NCBI RefSeq assembly: GCF_024764775.1
Contig: NZ_JALIGC010000026.1
Coordinates: 1-50,944 of the forward strand
Reading direction: 5' to 3'
Length of the DNA: 50,944 nucleotides
DNA from: Scandinavium manionii
Lineage (GTDB): Bacteria > Pseudomonadota > Gammaproteobacteria > Enterobacterales > Enterobacteriaceae
Shown here: piece after piece, positions 35,589-44,218 of the stretch
Layout of the letters: each line of letters starts with the position of its first letter
How positions within the stretch are numbered: position 1 is the first letter of the stretch
The notes under the pieces: model-generated
Databases searched by the model: none
The model's input: only the letters and a program-made list of their open reading frames with translations
What the model was told of the DNA's origin: nothing
Program-made: the position numbers and the translations under genes

Positions 35589-36239
35589 ATGAGTATTAAT
35601 ATTAAACCTACTAACTCAACAATCTTATTGGCTTTTCTAAGTTGCCTGATACCTTTTACGCCAGAGATTGGTCTGTCTTTATTACATGGATATACCGTTC
35701 GAGTGATCGAGCACTCACAGGCCCTATTACTCTTACTGGGTGCCATGCTCACCTTCAGTTACATGAAACCTTTTCAACTCACCGAGGGGGCTCGGAAGTT
35801 CTGGTTGTGGACTGTGTTGTGGTGGGTTGTGCTATTGGGTAGAAGTACCAGTTGGGGGCGAGATTATTTCCCTGATTTACCAAAAGCAATATTTCGAAGC
35901 ATTTCAGTGGTCCTCATTGCCGGTCTTGTCTTTTCATTCTTGCTTTCATCGCAATTACGTAAAGCGATCGCTGTTCGGCTTAAAACGTGGCGTATTCCCT
36001 TGTGGACCTGCTTGCTCGTCGTCACTCTGTTTTTACTGGCAGATACGGTAGAGCACCACCGTCTTTTATCACCGATTTTCCTACATGACTCAAACTACCA
36101 GGATCTTATTGAAGAGTTGTTTGAAACACCACTCATCTTTGGTTTGCTGTTGATTGCATTGGATTTTATGAGGCAGGATATGCGGTTAGGGATCTCAAAA
36201 AATACCCTTCTGTTAGGACTAAACACAACAGTCAGCTAA
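35589..36239 (+). CDS. Orphan polytopic membrane protein, unknown
   Basis: A 216-residue frame from ATG 35589 (MSINIKPTNS); a TTG at 35544 would add 15 residues. It has six to seven hydrophobic segments (for example TILLAFLSCLIPFTPEIGL, FWLWTVLWWVVLLGRS, IFRSISVVLIAGLVFSFLLSS). The WGRDYFPDLPKAIF loop between helices is a possible functional site. I do not recognise the family. Its base composition is noticeably more AT-rich than the surrounding genes, and it splits the usual ynfD-ynfC neighbourhood, which suggests later acquisition. Confidence 0.6.
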   Translation: MSINIKPTNSTILLAFLSCLIPFTPEIGLSLLHGYTVRVIEHSQALLLLLGAMLTFSYMKPFQLTEGARKFWLWTVLWWVVLLGRSTSWGRDYFPDLPKAIFRSISVVLIAGLVFSFLLSSQLRKAIAVRLKTWRIPLWTCLLVVTLFLLADTVEHHRLLSPIFLHDSNYQDLIEELFETPLIFGLLLIALDFMRQDMRLGISKNTLLLGLNTTVS

Positions 36240-36431
36240 TCATGTCATCTTTTCCTTCAAAATGTTCGTTTCGCCAGTTGACGTAATGTATTTTCCCTAA
36301 CTTGAATTTGTTGGACTGAAAGATTGTAAGTGCATGAAATTCATTTGTTTTTCTTGTTGCGATGCTGCTGTAGTGTAAATCGCTGTATATTGCTAATATG
36401 ATTGAGAAAATTCTACCGTGAAGGACAGTCT

Positions 36432-37142
36432 GTGAAGAAACTGCTGTTTATGGTGCCGCTTATCAGCGTGCTCACCGCCTGCGATGACGCCTCAACACCG
36501 GCTGCCTTTACGCCGGAAATGGCGAGTTTTTCCAATGAGTTTGATTTCGATCCGTTGCGGGGGCCAGTTAAAGACTTCAGCCAGACACTGATGAACGAGA
36601 AGGGCGAAGTAACTAAACGCGTCAGCGCCAGACTCTCGCAGGAAGGCTGTTTTGATTTGATTGAACTGCACGATCTGGAGAATAACTCCGGGGCGACGCT
36701 GGTACTCGACGCGAACTATTATGTCGACGGCACCACCCAGCAAAAACGTATTTTGCTGCAAGGGAAATGCCAGTTAGCGGGAATGCCTGCTGCCGGAATG
36801 AGCTGGGACACCGACGATAACGGTTTTGTGGTAGCTGCACACGGAAAAACATTAAGCGTGGATTATCACTACGATAGCGAAGGTTATCCGTTAGGGAAAA
36901 CCTCAACCAGTGGCAATGAAACGCTGAAAATAGTGGCGACGCCACCGAAAGATGCCCGTAAGAAACTTGATTACACGGCGGTCAGCATACTGAATGACAA
37001 AACCATCGGCAATGTGGTGCAAACCTGTGATTACGACCGACACGACAACCCGCTGAGCTGCGAGTTGCAGATTGTAGATGACAGCGCAACGCCGCCAGTG
37101 ACCCGGCGCTACACCATCAAAAATACCATCGAGTACTACTGA
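36432..37142 (+). CDS. ynfC: UPF0257 lipoprotein YnfC
   Basis: A 236-residue lipoprotein from a GTG at 36432 (MKKLLFMVPLISVLTAC; the lipobox LTAC places lipidation at that Cys). It is closely similar to E. coli YnfC: FTPEMASFSNEFDFDPLRGPVKDF and TRRYTIKNTIEYY at the end are almost unchanged. Likely outer-membrane-anchored; function unknown. Its last seven bases overlap the end of speG on the opposite strand. Confidence 0.92.
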   Translation: MKKLLFMVPLISVLTACDDASTPAAFTPEMASFSNEFDFDPLRGPVKDFSQTLMNEKGEVTKRVSARLSQEGCFDLIELHDLENNSGATLVLDANYYVDGTTQQKRILLQGKCQLAGMPAAGMSWDTDDNGFVVAAHGKTLSVDYHYDSEGYPLGKTSTSGNETLKIVATPPKDARKKLDYTAVSILNDKTIGNVVQTCDYDRHDNPLSCELQIVDDSATPPVTRRYTIKNTIEYY

Positions 37143-37690
37143 GCCGTCGGCTTAAGCAGTGTGTGCGTTTTGTGTTTTGGCAGATACTGATGCTGGAACA
37201 GACACATACGAATGGTATTGCGGTATTCGCCGTTAATGAAGAACTCATGGATGAGTTCGCCTTCCACCTGGAATCCGAGTTTGCGATAAATGTGGATTGC
37301 CTTTTCGTTTTCGGTATCGACAATCAAATACAGCTTGTACAGGTTCAGCACCATAAAGCCGTAGTCCATCGCCAGCATCGCTGCTTTTGACGCCAGCCCT
37401 TTGCCCTGATAGTCCGGGGAAATAATAATCTGAAATTCTGCGCGGCGGTGAACGTGGTTGATTTCCACTAATTCAACGAGGCCAGCCTTCTCTCCGTCGC
37501 ATTCGATAACAAAGCGACGCTCGCTCTGATCGTGAATATGTTTGTCGTACAGGTCAGAAAGCTCAACGAAGGCTTCGTATGGCTCTTCGAACCAGTAACG
37601 CATAACGCTGGCGTTATTATCCAGCTGGTGAACAAAGCGCAGATCCTCGCGTTCCAGAGGGCGCAGCTTAACGGCATAAGCATCGGCCAT
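37136..37690 (-). CDS. speG: Spermidine N1-acetyltransferase
   Basis: A 184-residue GNAT protein (E. coli 186) with VKLRPLEREDLRFVHQLDNNASVMRYWFEEPYEAF at the N terminus and the acetyl-CoA loop DYQGKGLASKA. It acetylates spermidine (and spermine) using acetyl-CoA and is a dodecamer with an allosteric polyamine site. Excess spermidine can be disposed of here by SpeG and by MdtJI export. Single gene; ynfB lies just upstream. Confidence 0.95.
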   Translation of the reverse strand: MADAYAVKLRPLEREDLRFVHQLDNNASVMRYWFEEPYEAFVELSDLYDKHIHDQSERRFVIECDGEKAGLVELVEINHVHRRAEFQIIISPDYQGKGLASKAAMLAMDYGFMVLNLYKLYLIVDTENEKAIHIYRKLGFQVEGELIHEFFINGEYRNTIRMCLFQHQYLPKHKTHTLLKPTAQ

Positions 37691-37732
37691 GTGATTTCCT
37701 TGATTTGGGTAAGCGTGTCAAACGGGGAAGAA

Positions 37733-37750
37733 GGGCGCCTGCAGGCGCCC
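37733..37750 (-). terminator. Terminator of ynfB
   Basis: An 18-base palindrome GGGCGCCTGCAGGCGCCC, seven bases after the ynfB stop, followed on the minus strand by a U/C-rich run. It separates ynfB from speG. Confidence 0.7.
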
Positions 37751-37757
37751 AACGGTG

Positions 37758-38099
37758 CTACGGAGTAAGCGGTCGACCGGTCGTTCTGTCGAGGCAACGC
37801 AGGGTGTTTGGTTCCCAGTACGCATTCAGATTGGCGCTTTTATCGCATTTATCACGCGTATCAAAAGCGACATCTGTTTTATCCCACTCTTTTTCAACGC
37901 GGGTGTTCACTTTCTGTCGAAGCGACCGGGTATCGTTCCATTGTTCCTTGTCCATCGCCGCATCTTGTTTGCTCTGCGCGCTGTCACCGGATTCAATGAT
38001 GAGTTTGCTGGTTTGCGCAGATGCACTCGCGGTATAAACGATGGCACCCAGCGTCAGCATCGCCGTCAGGCACAGGCGTTTGCTAAAAGTCACTTTCAT
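37758..38099 (-). CDS. ynfB: UPF0482 periplasmic protein YnfB
   Basis: A 113-residue protein with the length of E. coli YnfB. A signal peptide (KRLCLTAMLTLGAIVYTASASA) is followed by a charged mature part containing two Cys (RDKCDKSANLNAYW, NTLRCLDR) that can form a disulfide. Function unknown. AAGGAAAC precedes the ATG. Terminated by the palindrome downstream. Confidence 0.92.
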   Translation of the reverse strand: MKVTFSKRLCLTAMLTLGAIVYTASASAQTSKLIIESGDSAQSKQDAAMDKEQWNDTRSLRQKVNTRVEKEWDKTDVAFDTRDKCDKSANLNAYWEPNTLRCLDRTTGRPLTP

Positions 38100-38203
38100 T
38101 GCTGTTTCCTTAAGGGTGTTAAAAACGGTAATCCCACACGCAAAGTTTACACCAACTCCCGCGCAGGGAATACCCGGCCTGGTTGTCGCTCAGGAAACGT
38201 TTC

Positions 38204-38419
38204 TCAGCAGGCGTCGCTAAGCGTGGTTTTATAAATGCGCACCGCCTCGTTCACATCCTGGGTTTTGACGGAATTGATTTTCAGTCCGTTGACATAGATG
38301 TCGTAGCCGTCCTGACTCAGGCGGAAAATAATGGTATCGCCGCGAAAGCGAATAACTTTGTCTTTCACGCCAATGCCCTGACGGCGCAACACCATCTTCG
38401 CCATTCTGTCGATACTCAT
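38204..38419 (-). CDS. Small conserved-looking protein, unknown
   Basis: A 71-residue frame from ATG 38419 (MSIDRMAKMVLRRQGIGVKDKVIRF), with GAGGTG upstream. The sequence IIFRLSQDGYDIYVNGLKINSV looks like a small beta-rich soluble domain and is followed by a short helix. I do not recognise it. It is divergent from ynfA across a short region with a GGAGAA/TTCTCC hairpin. The coding pattern looks genuine. Confidence 0.55.
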   Translation of the reverse strand: MSIDRMAKMVLRRQGIGVKDKVIRFRGDTIIFRLSQDGYDIYVNGLKINSVKTQDVNEAVRIYKTTLSDAC

Positions 38420-38530
38420 TGTACTGCACCTCAATGGCCATAGGGCTTATTCGGAGAAAAGAGATTCTCCCTTTACTAAGGTTAATTTATCCTTAAGAAC
38501 TTTGCTGACAACCATCAGGAATAATCGTTC

Positions 38531-38857
38531 ATGTTAAAAACAAGTTTGCTGTTTTTTGCCACTGCGCTGTGTGAAATCATCGGCTGCTACTTACCCTGGC
38601 TGTGGCTGAAACGCGGGGCGACGATGTGGCTCTTGGTACCCGCAGGAATATCGCTGGCGCTGTTTGTCTGGCTTTTAACGCTGCATCCGGCGGCGAGCGG
38701 GCGAGTATACGCCGCCTATGGCGGAGTGTATGTCTGTACCGCGCTGCTGTGGTTACGCTACGTCGATGGCGTACGCCTGAGCGTATACGACTGGGTTGGA
38801 GCCGCCGTGGCGCTGGGCGGCATGTTAATCATTGTCGCGGGCTGGAGCCGTGCTTAA
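38531..38857 (+). CDS. ynfA: UPF0060 inner-membrane protein YnfA
   Basis: A 108-residue, four-helix membrane protein, the size of E. coli YnfA (MLKTSLLFFATALCEIIGCYLPWLWLKRG; AAYGGVYVCTALLWLRYVDGV). The fold resembles SMR transporters, and a Glu in helix 1 (CEIIG) is conserved. Some reports link YnfA to drug efflux. Single gene with CAGGAA upstream. Confidence 0.93.
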   Translation: MLKTSLLFFATALCEIIGCYLPWLWLKRGATMWLLVPAGISLALFVWLLTLHPAASGRVYAAYGGVYVCTALLWLRYVDGVRLSVYDWVGAAVALGGMLIIVAGWSRA

Positions 38858-38953
38858 TCCTGGTTGCAATGCCGATCGTCAGGTGATCCTCGTCTGGGTA
38901 TTTTCCTGAATGTTTCTAAAATGTGATCGTTGTGAATTTTCTTGCTGACACTT

Positions 38954-38965
38954 CTTGTATGGTAG
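38954..38965 (+). promoter_or_regulatory. CTTGTATGGTAG motif upstream of the MFS gene
   Basis: Twelve bases identical to a motif upstream of rspA (40420-40431), 72 bases before the transporter start. Shared occurrence before two adjacent, functionally related units suggests one operator or promoter element, possibly for a GntR-type regulator of the RspR kind. Inference. Confidence 0.5.
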
Positions 38966-39037
38966 CTGCCGGATTTAACCTCTAACGGCCCGCGCCGGGT
39001 ATCACGGCGCGGGCGGAAGACTGACCGGGAGTGTTTT

Positions 39038-40321
39038 ATGGCAACTGAAATAGTGGAACAGGCGGCCCTGGCAAAGCCCGCAAGAATAAAAACGATTCAG
39101 ACGGTAACGCTGGCGCTGCTGTTTATCGCCGGGATCGTCAACTTCCTCGATCGTTCCTCACTGAGTGTCGCGGGCGAAGCGATCCGCGGCGAACTGGGCC
39201 TGTCGGCCACCGAGTTTGGTGTTCTGCTCTCGGCGTTTTCCCTTTCTTATGGTTTATCGCAACTGCCTGCGGGCATTTTACTCGACCGGTTCGGGCCGCG
39301 ACTGGTGCTGGGCGCGGGGCTGATTTTCTGGTCGGCGATGCAGGCGTTGACCGGAGTAGTGAACTCGTTCAGCCACTTTATCTTTCTGCGGATAGGCCTT
39401 GGGATTGGCGAAGCGCCGTTTATGCCTGCGGGCGTGAAATCGATAAGCGACTGGTACGTGCAGAAAGAACGCGGCACGGCGCTGGGGATTTTTAACTCAT
39501 CCACGGTGATTGGTCAGGCCCTCGCACCGCCTGCACTGGTGGTAATGCAGCTCGCGTGGGGCTGGCGCACCATGTTTGTGGTGATTGGCCTGGCAGGGGT
39601 TCTGGTCGGAATTTGCTGGTACGCGTGGTATCGCAATCGCGCGCAGTTCGCCCTGAACAATACCGAACGCGAATATCTCTCTGCGCCGGTCACACCGCGG
39701 CCAAAACTGGCGTTCAGCGAATGGTTGGCGCTGTTTAAACGCCGCACCACGTGGGGCATGATCTTAGGTTTCTCCGGCGTGAACTATACCGGCTGGCTGT
39801 ACATCGCCTGGTTGCCGGGTTATTTGCAGGCGCAGCAGGGCTTTAGTCTCGCGAAAACTGGCTGGGTGGCAGCGATCCCGTTTCTGGCCGCAGCGGTCGG
39901 GATGTGGACTAACGGCTTTGTGGTCGATGCGCTGGCGCGTCGTGGATACGATCTGGCGAAAACGCGTAAAACAGCCATTGTGCTAGGTCTTACTCTGTCG
40001 GCGCTCGGTACGCTGCTGGTGGTGCAATCCTCAACGCCGACTCAGGCGGTGGCGTTTATTTCGATGGCGTTGTTCTGCGTACACTTTGCCGGAACCTCTG
40101 CGTGGGGGTTGGTGCAGGTAATGGTGGCGGAAACCAAAGTCGCCTCCGTGGCCGCCATTCAAAACTTCGGCAGTTTCGTTTTTGCCTCGTTTGCCCCGAT
40201 TGTCACCGGCTGGGTGGTCGACACCACGCACTCCTTTAACCTTGCGCTGGTGATTGCCGCCTGCGTTACCTTTACCGGAGCGCTGTGCTACTTCTTCATC
40301 GTAAAAGACCGCATCGAATAA
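39038..40321 (+). CDS. Sugar-acid MFS transporter (anion:cation symporter type)
   Basis: A 427-residue, 12-helix protein. LDRSSLSVAGEAIRGELGLSATEFGVLLSAFSLSYGLSQLPAG and GIGEAPFMPAGVKSISDWY are typical of ExuT/GudP-like transporters, which take up hexuronates or related sugar acids. Its neighbours rspA and rspB encode a mannonate-dehydratase-type enzyme and a polyol dehydrogenase, so the likely cargo is a sugar acid used by them; this is inference. A terminator follows, so rspAB is a separate unit. Confidence 0.8.
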   Translation: MATEIVEQAALAKPARIKTIQTVTLALLFIAGIVNFLDRSSLSVAGEAIRGELGLSATEFGVLLSAFSLSYGLSQLPAGILLDRFGPRLVLGAGLIFWSAMQALTGVVNSFSHFIFLRIGLGIGEAPFMPAGVKSISDWYVQKERGTALGIFNSSTVIGQALAPPALVVMQLAWGWRTMFVVIGLAGVLVGICWYAWYRNRAQFALNNTEREYLSAPVTPRPKLAFSEWLALFKRRTTWGMILGFSGVNYTGWLYIAWLPGYLQAQQGFSLAKTGWVAAIPFLAAAVGMWTNGFVVDALARRGYDLAKTRKTAIVLGLTLSALGTLLVVQSSTPTQAVAFISMALFCVHFAGTSAWGLVQVMVAETKVASVAAIQNFGSFVFASFAPIVTGWVVDTTHSFNLALVIAACVTFTGALCYFFIVKDRIE

Positions 40322-40333
40322 TCCCTTAATCTT

Positions 40334-40366
40334 GCCCGGCTGTGTAAAAACGCATCCGGGCTTTCT
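40334..40366 (+). terminator. Terminator of the MFS transporter gene
   Basis: GCCCGG and CCGGGC arms with a 16-base loop are followed by CTTTCTT, 13 bases after the stop codon. A run of T is also present at 40383-40388. Confidence 0.6.
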
Positions 40367-40419
40367 TGATTTATCCACGCCTTTTTTTGTGATCTGCTGA
40401 ACTCTTTTTGATCAATATA

Positions 40420-40431
40420 CTTGTATGGTAG
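40420..40431 (+). promoter_or_regulatory. CTTGTATGGTAG motif upstream of rspA
   Basis: Second copy of the motif found before the MFS gene, 51 bases before rspA. Here it is preceded by ATA, giving the small palindrome ATACTTGTAT. Candidate operator shared by the two units. Confidence 0.5.
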
Positions 40432-40482
40432 TTGTTGTGAGCGCTAAATGACGCCATCAACGAGGAGCCGTAAGGATCAAAA

Positions 40483-41697
40483 ATGAAGATTGTTGCCGCA
40501 GACGTATTTGTTACCTGCCCAGGGCGTAATTTTGTCACGTTAAAAATCACCACCGAAGAGGGCCTGACCGGGCTGGGCGATGCCACGCTGAATGGGCGCG
40601 AGCTGTCCGTGGTCTCGTACCTGAAAGATCATCTCTGCCCGCAGCTGATTGGCCGTGATGCCCACCGAATCGAAGACATCTGGCAGTTCTTTTATAAAGG
40701 CGCGTACTGGCGACGCGGCCCGGTCACAATGTCAGCCATTTCTGCGGTCGACATGGCGCTATGGGATATCAAAGCCAAGGCCGCCGATATGCCGCTGTAT
40801 CAGCTGCTCGGCGGCGCGTCCCGCGAAGGGGTGATGGTTTACTGCCACACCACCGGACACACCATTGATGATGTCCTCGACGACTATGCGCGTCACAAAG
40901 AGATGGGCTTCAAAGCCATTCGCGTTCAGTGCGGCGTGCCGGGAATGAAAACCACCTACGGCATGGCGAAAGGCACAGGCCAGGCTTACGAGCCTGCCAC
41001 CAAAGGCCAGTGGCCGGATGAACAGCTGTGGTCCACCGAAAAATACCTCGATTTCACCCCAAAACTGTTCGATGCGGTACGCGAGAAATTCGGCTTCAAC
41101 GAACATTTGTTGCACGACATGCACCACCGTCTGACGCCGATTGAAGCCGCGCGCTTTGGCAAAAGCATTGAACAGTACCGCATGTTCTGGATGGAAGACC
41201 CGACACCTGCAGAAAACCAGGCGTGCTTCCGTCTGATTCGCCAGCACACCGTCACGCCGATTGCGGTAGGTGAAGTGTTTAACAGTATCTGGGACTGCAA
41301 ACAGCTGATTGAAGAACAACTCATCGACTACATCCGCACCACCATTACCCACGCGGGTGGCATCACCGGTATGCGACGCATCGCTGATTTTGCCTCGCTG
41401 TATCAGGTGCGCACCGGTTCGCACGGTCCGTCCGATTTGTCGCCGATTTGCATGGCGGCGGCGCTGCATTTCGATCTGTGGGTGCCGAATTTTGGCGTTC
41501 AGGAATACATGGGATATTCCGAGCAAATGCTCGAGGTGTTCCCGCATAACTGGACTTTCGACAACGGCTATATGCATCCGGGTGAGAAACCGGGCCTCGG
41601 CATCGAGTTTGATGAAAAACTCGCGGCGAAATATCCCTACGATCCGGCCTGTCTACCGGTCGCGCGCCTGGAAGACGGCACTCTGTGGAACTGGTAA
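40483..41697 (+). CDS. rspA: RspA, mannonate-dehydratase-type enolase
   Basis: A 404-residue enolase-superfamily enzyme of the ManD/RspA type. Key features: KIVAADVFVTCPGRNFVTLKI, GFKAIRVQCGVPGMKTTYG, HDMHHRLTP with metal-binding Asp and catalytic His, metal Glu residues in MEDPTPAEN and VGEVFNS, and GSHGPSDLSP. Members dehydrate D-mannonate or related acids, often weakly; E. coli RspA was first described in starvation sensing. It starts at ATG 40483. rspB follows after 11 bases. Confidence 0.93.
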   Translation: MKIVAADVFVTCPGRNFVTLKITTEEGLTGLGDATLNGRELSVVSYLKDHLCPQLIGRDAHRIEDIWQFFYKGAYWRRGPVTMSAISAVDMALWDIKAKAADMPLYQLLGGASREGVMVYCHTTGHTIDDVLDDYARHKEMGFKAIRVQCGVPGMKTTYGMAKGTGQAYEPATKGQWPDEQLWSTEKYLDFTPKLFDAVREKFGFNEHLLHDMHHRLTPIEAARFGKSIEQYRMFWMEDPTPAENQACFRLIRQHTVTPIAVGEVFNSIWDCKQLIEEQLIDYIRTTITHAGGITGMRRIADFASLYQVRTGSHGPSDLSPICMAAALHFDLWVPNFGVQEYMGYSEQMLEVFPHNWTFDNGYMHPGEKPGLGIEFDEKLAAKYPYDPACLPVARLEDGTLWNW

Positions 41698-41708
41698 GGA
41701 GCGGAAGC

Positions 41709-42728
41709 ATGAAAAGTATCGTTATTCGTCAACCGAACGCGTTAGTGATTGAAGAACGCGACATACCGCAGCCCGCCACGGGCGAAGTGCGGGTGAAGGT
41801 CAAACTGGCCGGGATTTGCGGCTCGGACAGCCATATTTATCGCGGCCACAATCCTTTTGCTAAATATCCACGGGTTATTGGCCATGAATTTTTCGGCGTG
41901 ATTGACGCCGTGGGAGAGGGGGTTAATCCGGCCCGCCTCGGCGAGCGCGTCAGTGTCGACCCGGTGATCAGCTGCGGACAGTGCTACCCGTGCTCGGTTG
42001 GCAAACCTAATGTCTGCACCTCTCTGGTGGTGCTCGGCGTCCACCGTGACGGCGGCTTCAGTGAATATGCGGCTGTGCCTGCTCATAACGCCTGGCGTAT
42101 ACCCGACAGCATCGAAGACAAACACGCGGTGATGGTTGAGCCATTCACCATCGCGGCGAACGTGACTGGCCAGGCGAAACCGACAGAGCAGGATGTGGCC
42201 CTGATTTACGGCGCAGGTCCAATGGGACTGGTGACGGTGCAGGCGCTGAAAGGCGTATATCGTGTCAAACAGGTGATCGTTGTCGATCATATTCCTGAGC
42301 GTCTGGTGATGGCCGAACGTAGCGGCGCGGACCTGACCATCAATAATAGCGCGCAGTCATTGCAGGCGGTGTTGGACGAAAAAGGCATCAAGCCGACGCT
42401 GATTGTCGACGCGGCCTGTCATCCGTCCATTTTGCAGGAAGCGGTCAATCTGGCATCTCCGGCAGCGCGCATTGTGCTGATGGGCTTCTCAAACGAGCCG
42501 TCGTCCGTCGCACAGCAGGGCATCACCGGCAAAGAGCTGACGCTGTACTCCTCGCGTCTGAACGCCAACAAATTCTCAGTGGTTATCGACTGGATGGAAA
42601 AGGGGCTGATAGATCCGGACAAGCTGATTACCCACGTCATGGATTATCGGCATGTCAGCGATGCCATTGAACGGTTCGAGAAAGACAGGCAGCACTGCTG
42701 CAAGGTCCTGTTGACCTTCACAGAATAA
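41709..42728 (+). CDS. rspB: RspB, zinc-dependent alcohol dehydrogenase family
   Basis: A 339-residue medium-chain dehydrogenase: CGSDSHIYRG and GHEFFGVID catalytic zinc region, four-Cys structural zinc loop CGQCYPCSVGKPNVC, and the nucleotide-binding YGAGPMGLVTVQALKG. Likely oxidises a sugar acid or polyol with NAD(P). It starts at ATG 41709, with rspA immediately upstream. In E. coli the next gene is the ydfJ transporter, broken here by the prophage. Confidence 0.92.
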   Translation: MKSIVIRQPNALVIEERDIPQPATGEVRVKVKLAGICGSDSHIYRGHNPFAKYPRVIGHEFFGVIDAVGEGVNPARLGERVSVDPVISCGQCYPCSVGKPNVCTSLVVLGVHRDGGFSEYAAVPAHNAWRIPDSIEDKHAVMVEPFTIAANVTGQAKPTEQDVALIYGAGPMGLVTVQALKGVYRVKQVIVVDHIPERLVMAERSGADLTINNSAQSLQAVLDEKGIKPTLIVDAACHPSILQEAVNLASPAARIVLMGFSNEPSSVAQQGITGKELTLYSSRLNANKFSVVIDWMEKGLIDPDKLITHVMDYRHVSDAIERFEKDRQHCCKVLLTFTE

Positions 42729-42772
42729 TCACGATAGCGAGTATGTGGTCCGCACCTTCAGAGATAACGACT

Positions 42773-42883
42773 ATGACGCAACATCAACCTGTACGAAGCA
42801 CCAAAGACCTGATCCGCGCAGCGGTATCGGGTTGGCTAGGTACCGCGCTGGAATTCATGGATTTCAAGTGTTATACAGATTAA
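42773..42883 (+). pseudogene. ydfJ: ydfJ 5' fragment interrupted by prophage
   Basis: The frame reads MTQHQPVRSTKDLIRAAVSG, then WLGTALEFMDF, the start of a metabolite:proton symporter (MHS) family protein, and then changes to KCYTD and a stop. Sequence up to MDF fits the family (normally followed by QLYSLAAALVF); after it the reading is phage DNA. E. coli K-12 ydfJ is, as I recall, the gene split by Qin, with rspB on this same side. The rest of the gene should be at the far end of the prophage, outside the window. Confidence 0.75.
42851..42866 (+). other. Probable prophage attachment core (left junction)
   Basis: Host-like sequence ends within GAATTCATGGATTTCA, and the integrase gene ends 38 bases further on. 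The core must be repeated at the other end to restore ydfJ. There is no tRNA here, so integration is into a protein-coding gene. The exact boundary cannot be fixed from one end. Confidence 0.5.
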
Positions 42884-42903
42884 CTTACTGAATATTAAAA
42901 TAA

Positions 42904-44187
42904 TTAAACAGCCATTGAAATTGCGTGGGGCACCGATGGGGCAAACTCACTCAATTTTGAGTTTAGAAGAGCCACCTGGGCATCATTATTTTCTGACATC
43001 CATTTACCGTAAACCTGGAATACCATCTGCGCATCAGCATGCCCCATTTGTGACGCAATGAATGCTGGGTTGGCACCGGCCGTCAATGACCAGCAAGCGT
43101 AAGTGTGCCTGGACTGATATGACTTCCTGTGTCTTATGCCTGCGCGTTTTACTGCTGTGTCCCATGTTTGTCTGACAGAATCGACAGTGAAGTGATCGCC
43201 GCATACTCCGGTTCGGGAGGTAACAGAAGGAAGAAACACAAAGGTGCATTTGTGCTTTTCCTTTTTACCATATTCCCGCAGGTGAACATCCAGCACGTGC
43301 TCCTTTCCAAGTCGTGATATCTCCAGTTGACTTTTGAGCGCCTCTATTGCCGGTTTAATGAGGTGTATAACCCTGTTGGTTCCAGCCTGGGTCTTTGGAA
43401 CCGTAAATTTATCCTTCGCCAAGTTTCTCCTGATCATCATCGTCCCACTTTTCAGGTCGATATCCTCCCAGCCTAAAGAGCACAACTCCCCAGGTCTAAG
43501 TCCTGTATAGACAGAAAGCGCCCACAGATTTTTAGCCTGCTGGCTACGGCATGCATCGATGAGCCTGACGAACTCCTCCCTTGAAAGCGGGTCAGGAACA
43601 ACTCGCGACTCCCTGAGCGGTGATATGCCTTTGAACGGATTATCATCGATATAGCCATTCTCCATGCCAAACTGAAATACTGCGTACAGGTTGGTCATGT
43701 AGTTGTTCACTGTCACCGCCGAACGTCCTGGCGCGGTCACAATATACTGAGTTTTTGGCAGTTGATAACCGGTCAGCAATTCTTTCCTTACCTCCAGAAT
43801 CCTTTCCTTGCTTATGGATGATGCGATCGTCTTATCCCCTAGGATGAGAAGGACGTTTTTCACAATCGTCCGGTATGTCTTTATTGATGTTAAAGCGACA
43901 TCTGTCTCTTTCAGCGACAGATATTTCTCCGCAAGTTCTCCTATAGTTAGCGCCTTGCTCACCTCCCCAAATCGCTGAAGATTAGAGGAGTTGGGGAACT
44001 GTGATGCATAGTTGAAAGTTCCGGTCTTTACTGCGTAAACAATGCTTGTTCGCAACTCTCCGGCTATCTTCCTGTTCTTTGCGGTGTCAGGTACACCAAG
44101 ACTTTCCCTTACCCTGACACCGTTATAGATGAACCACAGGCGCAGTGAGCCCCCGTGATTCTCGACCCCGGTTGGATATTTAGACAT
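42904..44187 (-). CDS. int: Prophage tyrosine integrase
   Basis: A 427-residue phage integrase. Arm-binding region at residues 1-60, core-binding about 80-185, catalytic domain 195-400 with Arg231 (TGLRPGEL), Lys265 (VPKTQAG), Arg360 (YQSRHTYA), His383 (MGHAD) and Tyr393 (VFQVYGKWM). The first His of box II is replaced by Tyr357, as in many DUF3596-type integrases. Located next to the junction, pointing toward it, as in lambdoid phages. The excisionase gene is 31 bases upstream. Confidence 0.93.
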   Translation of the reverse strand: MSKYPTGVENHGGSLRLWFIYNGVRVRESLGVPDTAKNRKIAGELRTSIVYAVKTGTFNYASQFPNSSNLQRFGEVSKALTIGELAEKYLSLKETDVALTSIKTYRTIVKNVLLILGDKTIASSISKERILEVRKELLTGYQLPKTQYIVTAPGRSAVTVNNYMTNLYAVFQFGMENGYIDDNPFKGISPLRESRVVPDPLSREEFVRLIDACRSQQAKNLWALSVYTGLRPGELCSLGWEDIDLKSGTMMIRRNLAKDKFTVPKTQAGTNRVIHLIKPAIEALKSQLEISRLGKEHVLDVHLREYGKKEKHKCTFVFLPSVTSRTGVCGDHFTVDSVRQTWDTAVKRAGIRHRKSYQSRHTYACWSLTAGANPAFIASQMGHADAQMVFQVYGKWMSENNDAQVALLNSKLSEFAPSVPHAISMAV

Positions 44188-44218
44188 GCCTTTTCCTCGC
44201 TGTTAAAGGTAGGGCTAT

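Noticed and set aside
40759..41577. 272-codon open frame opposite rspA
   Set aside because: Antisense shadow with His/Arg bias; rspA is unmistakable.
42851..42903. tRNA gene as the integration target
   Set aside because: No cloverleaf-forming sequence; the host side is the start of a transporter gene.
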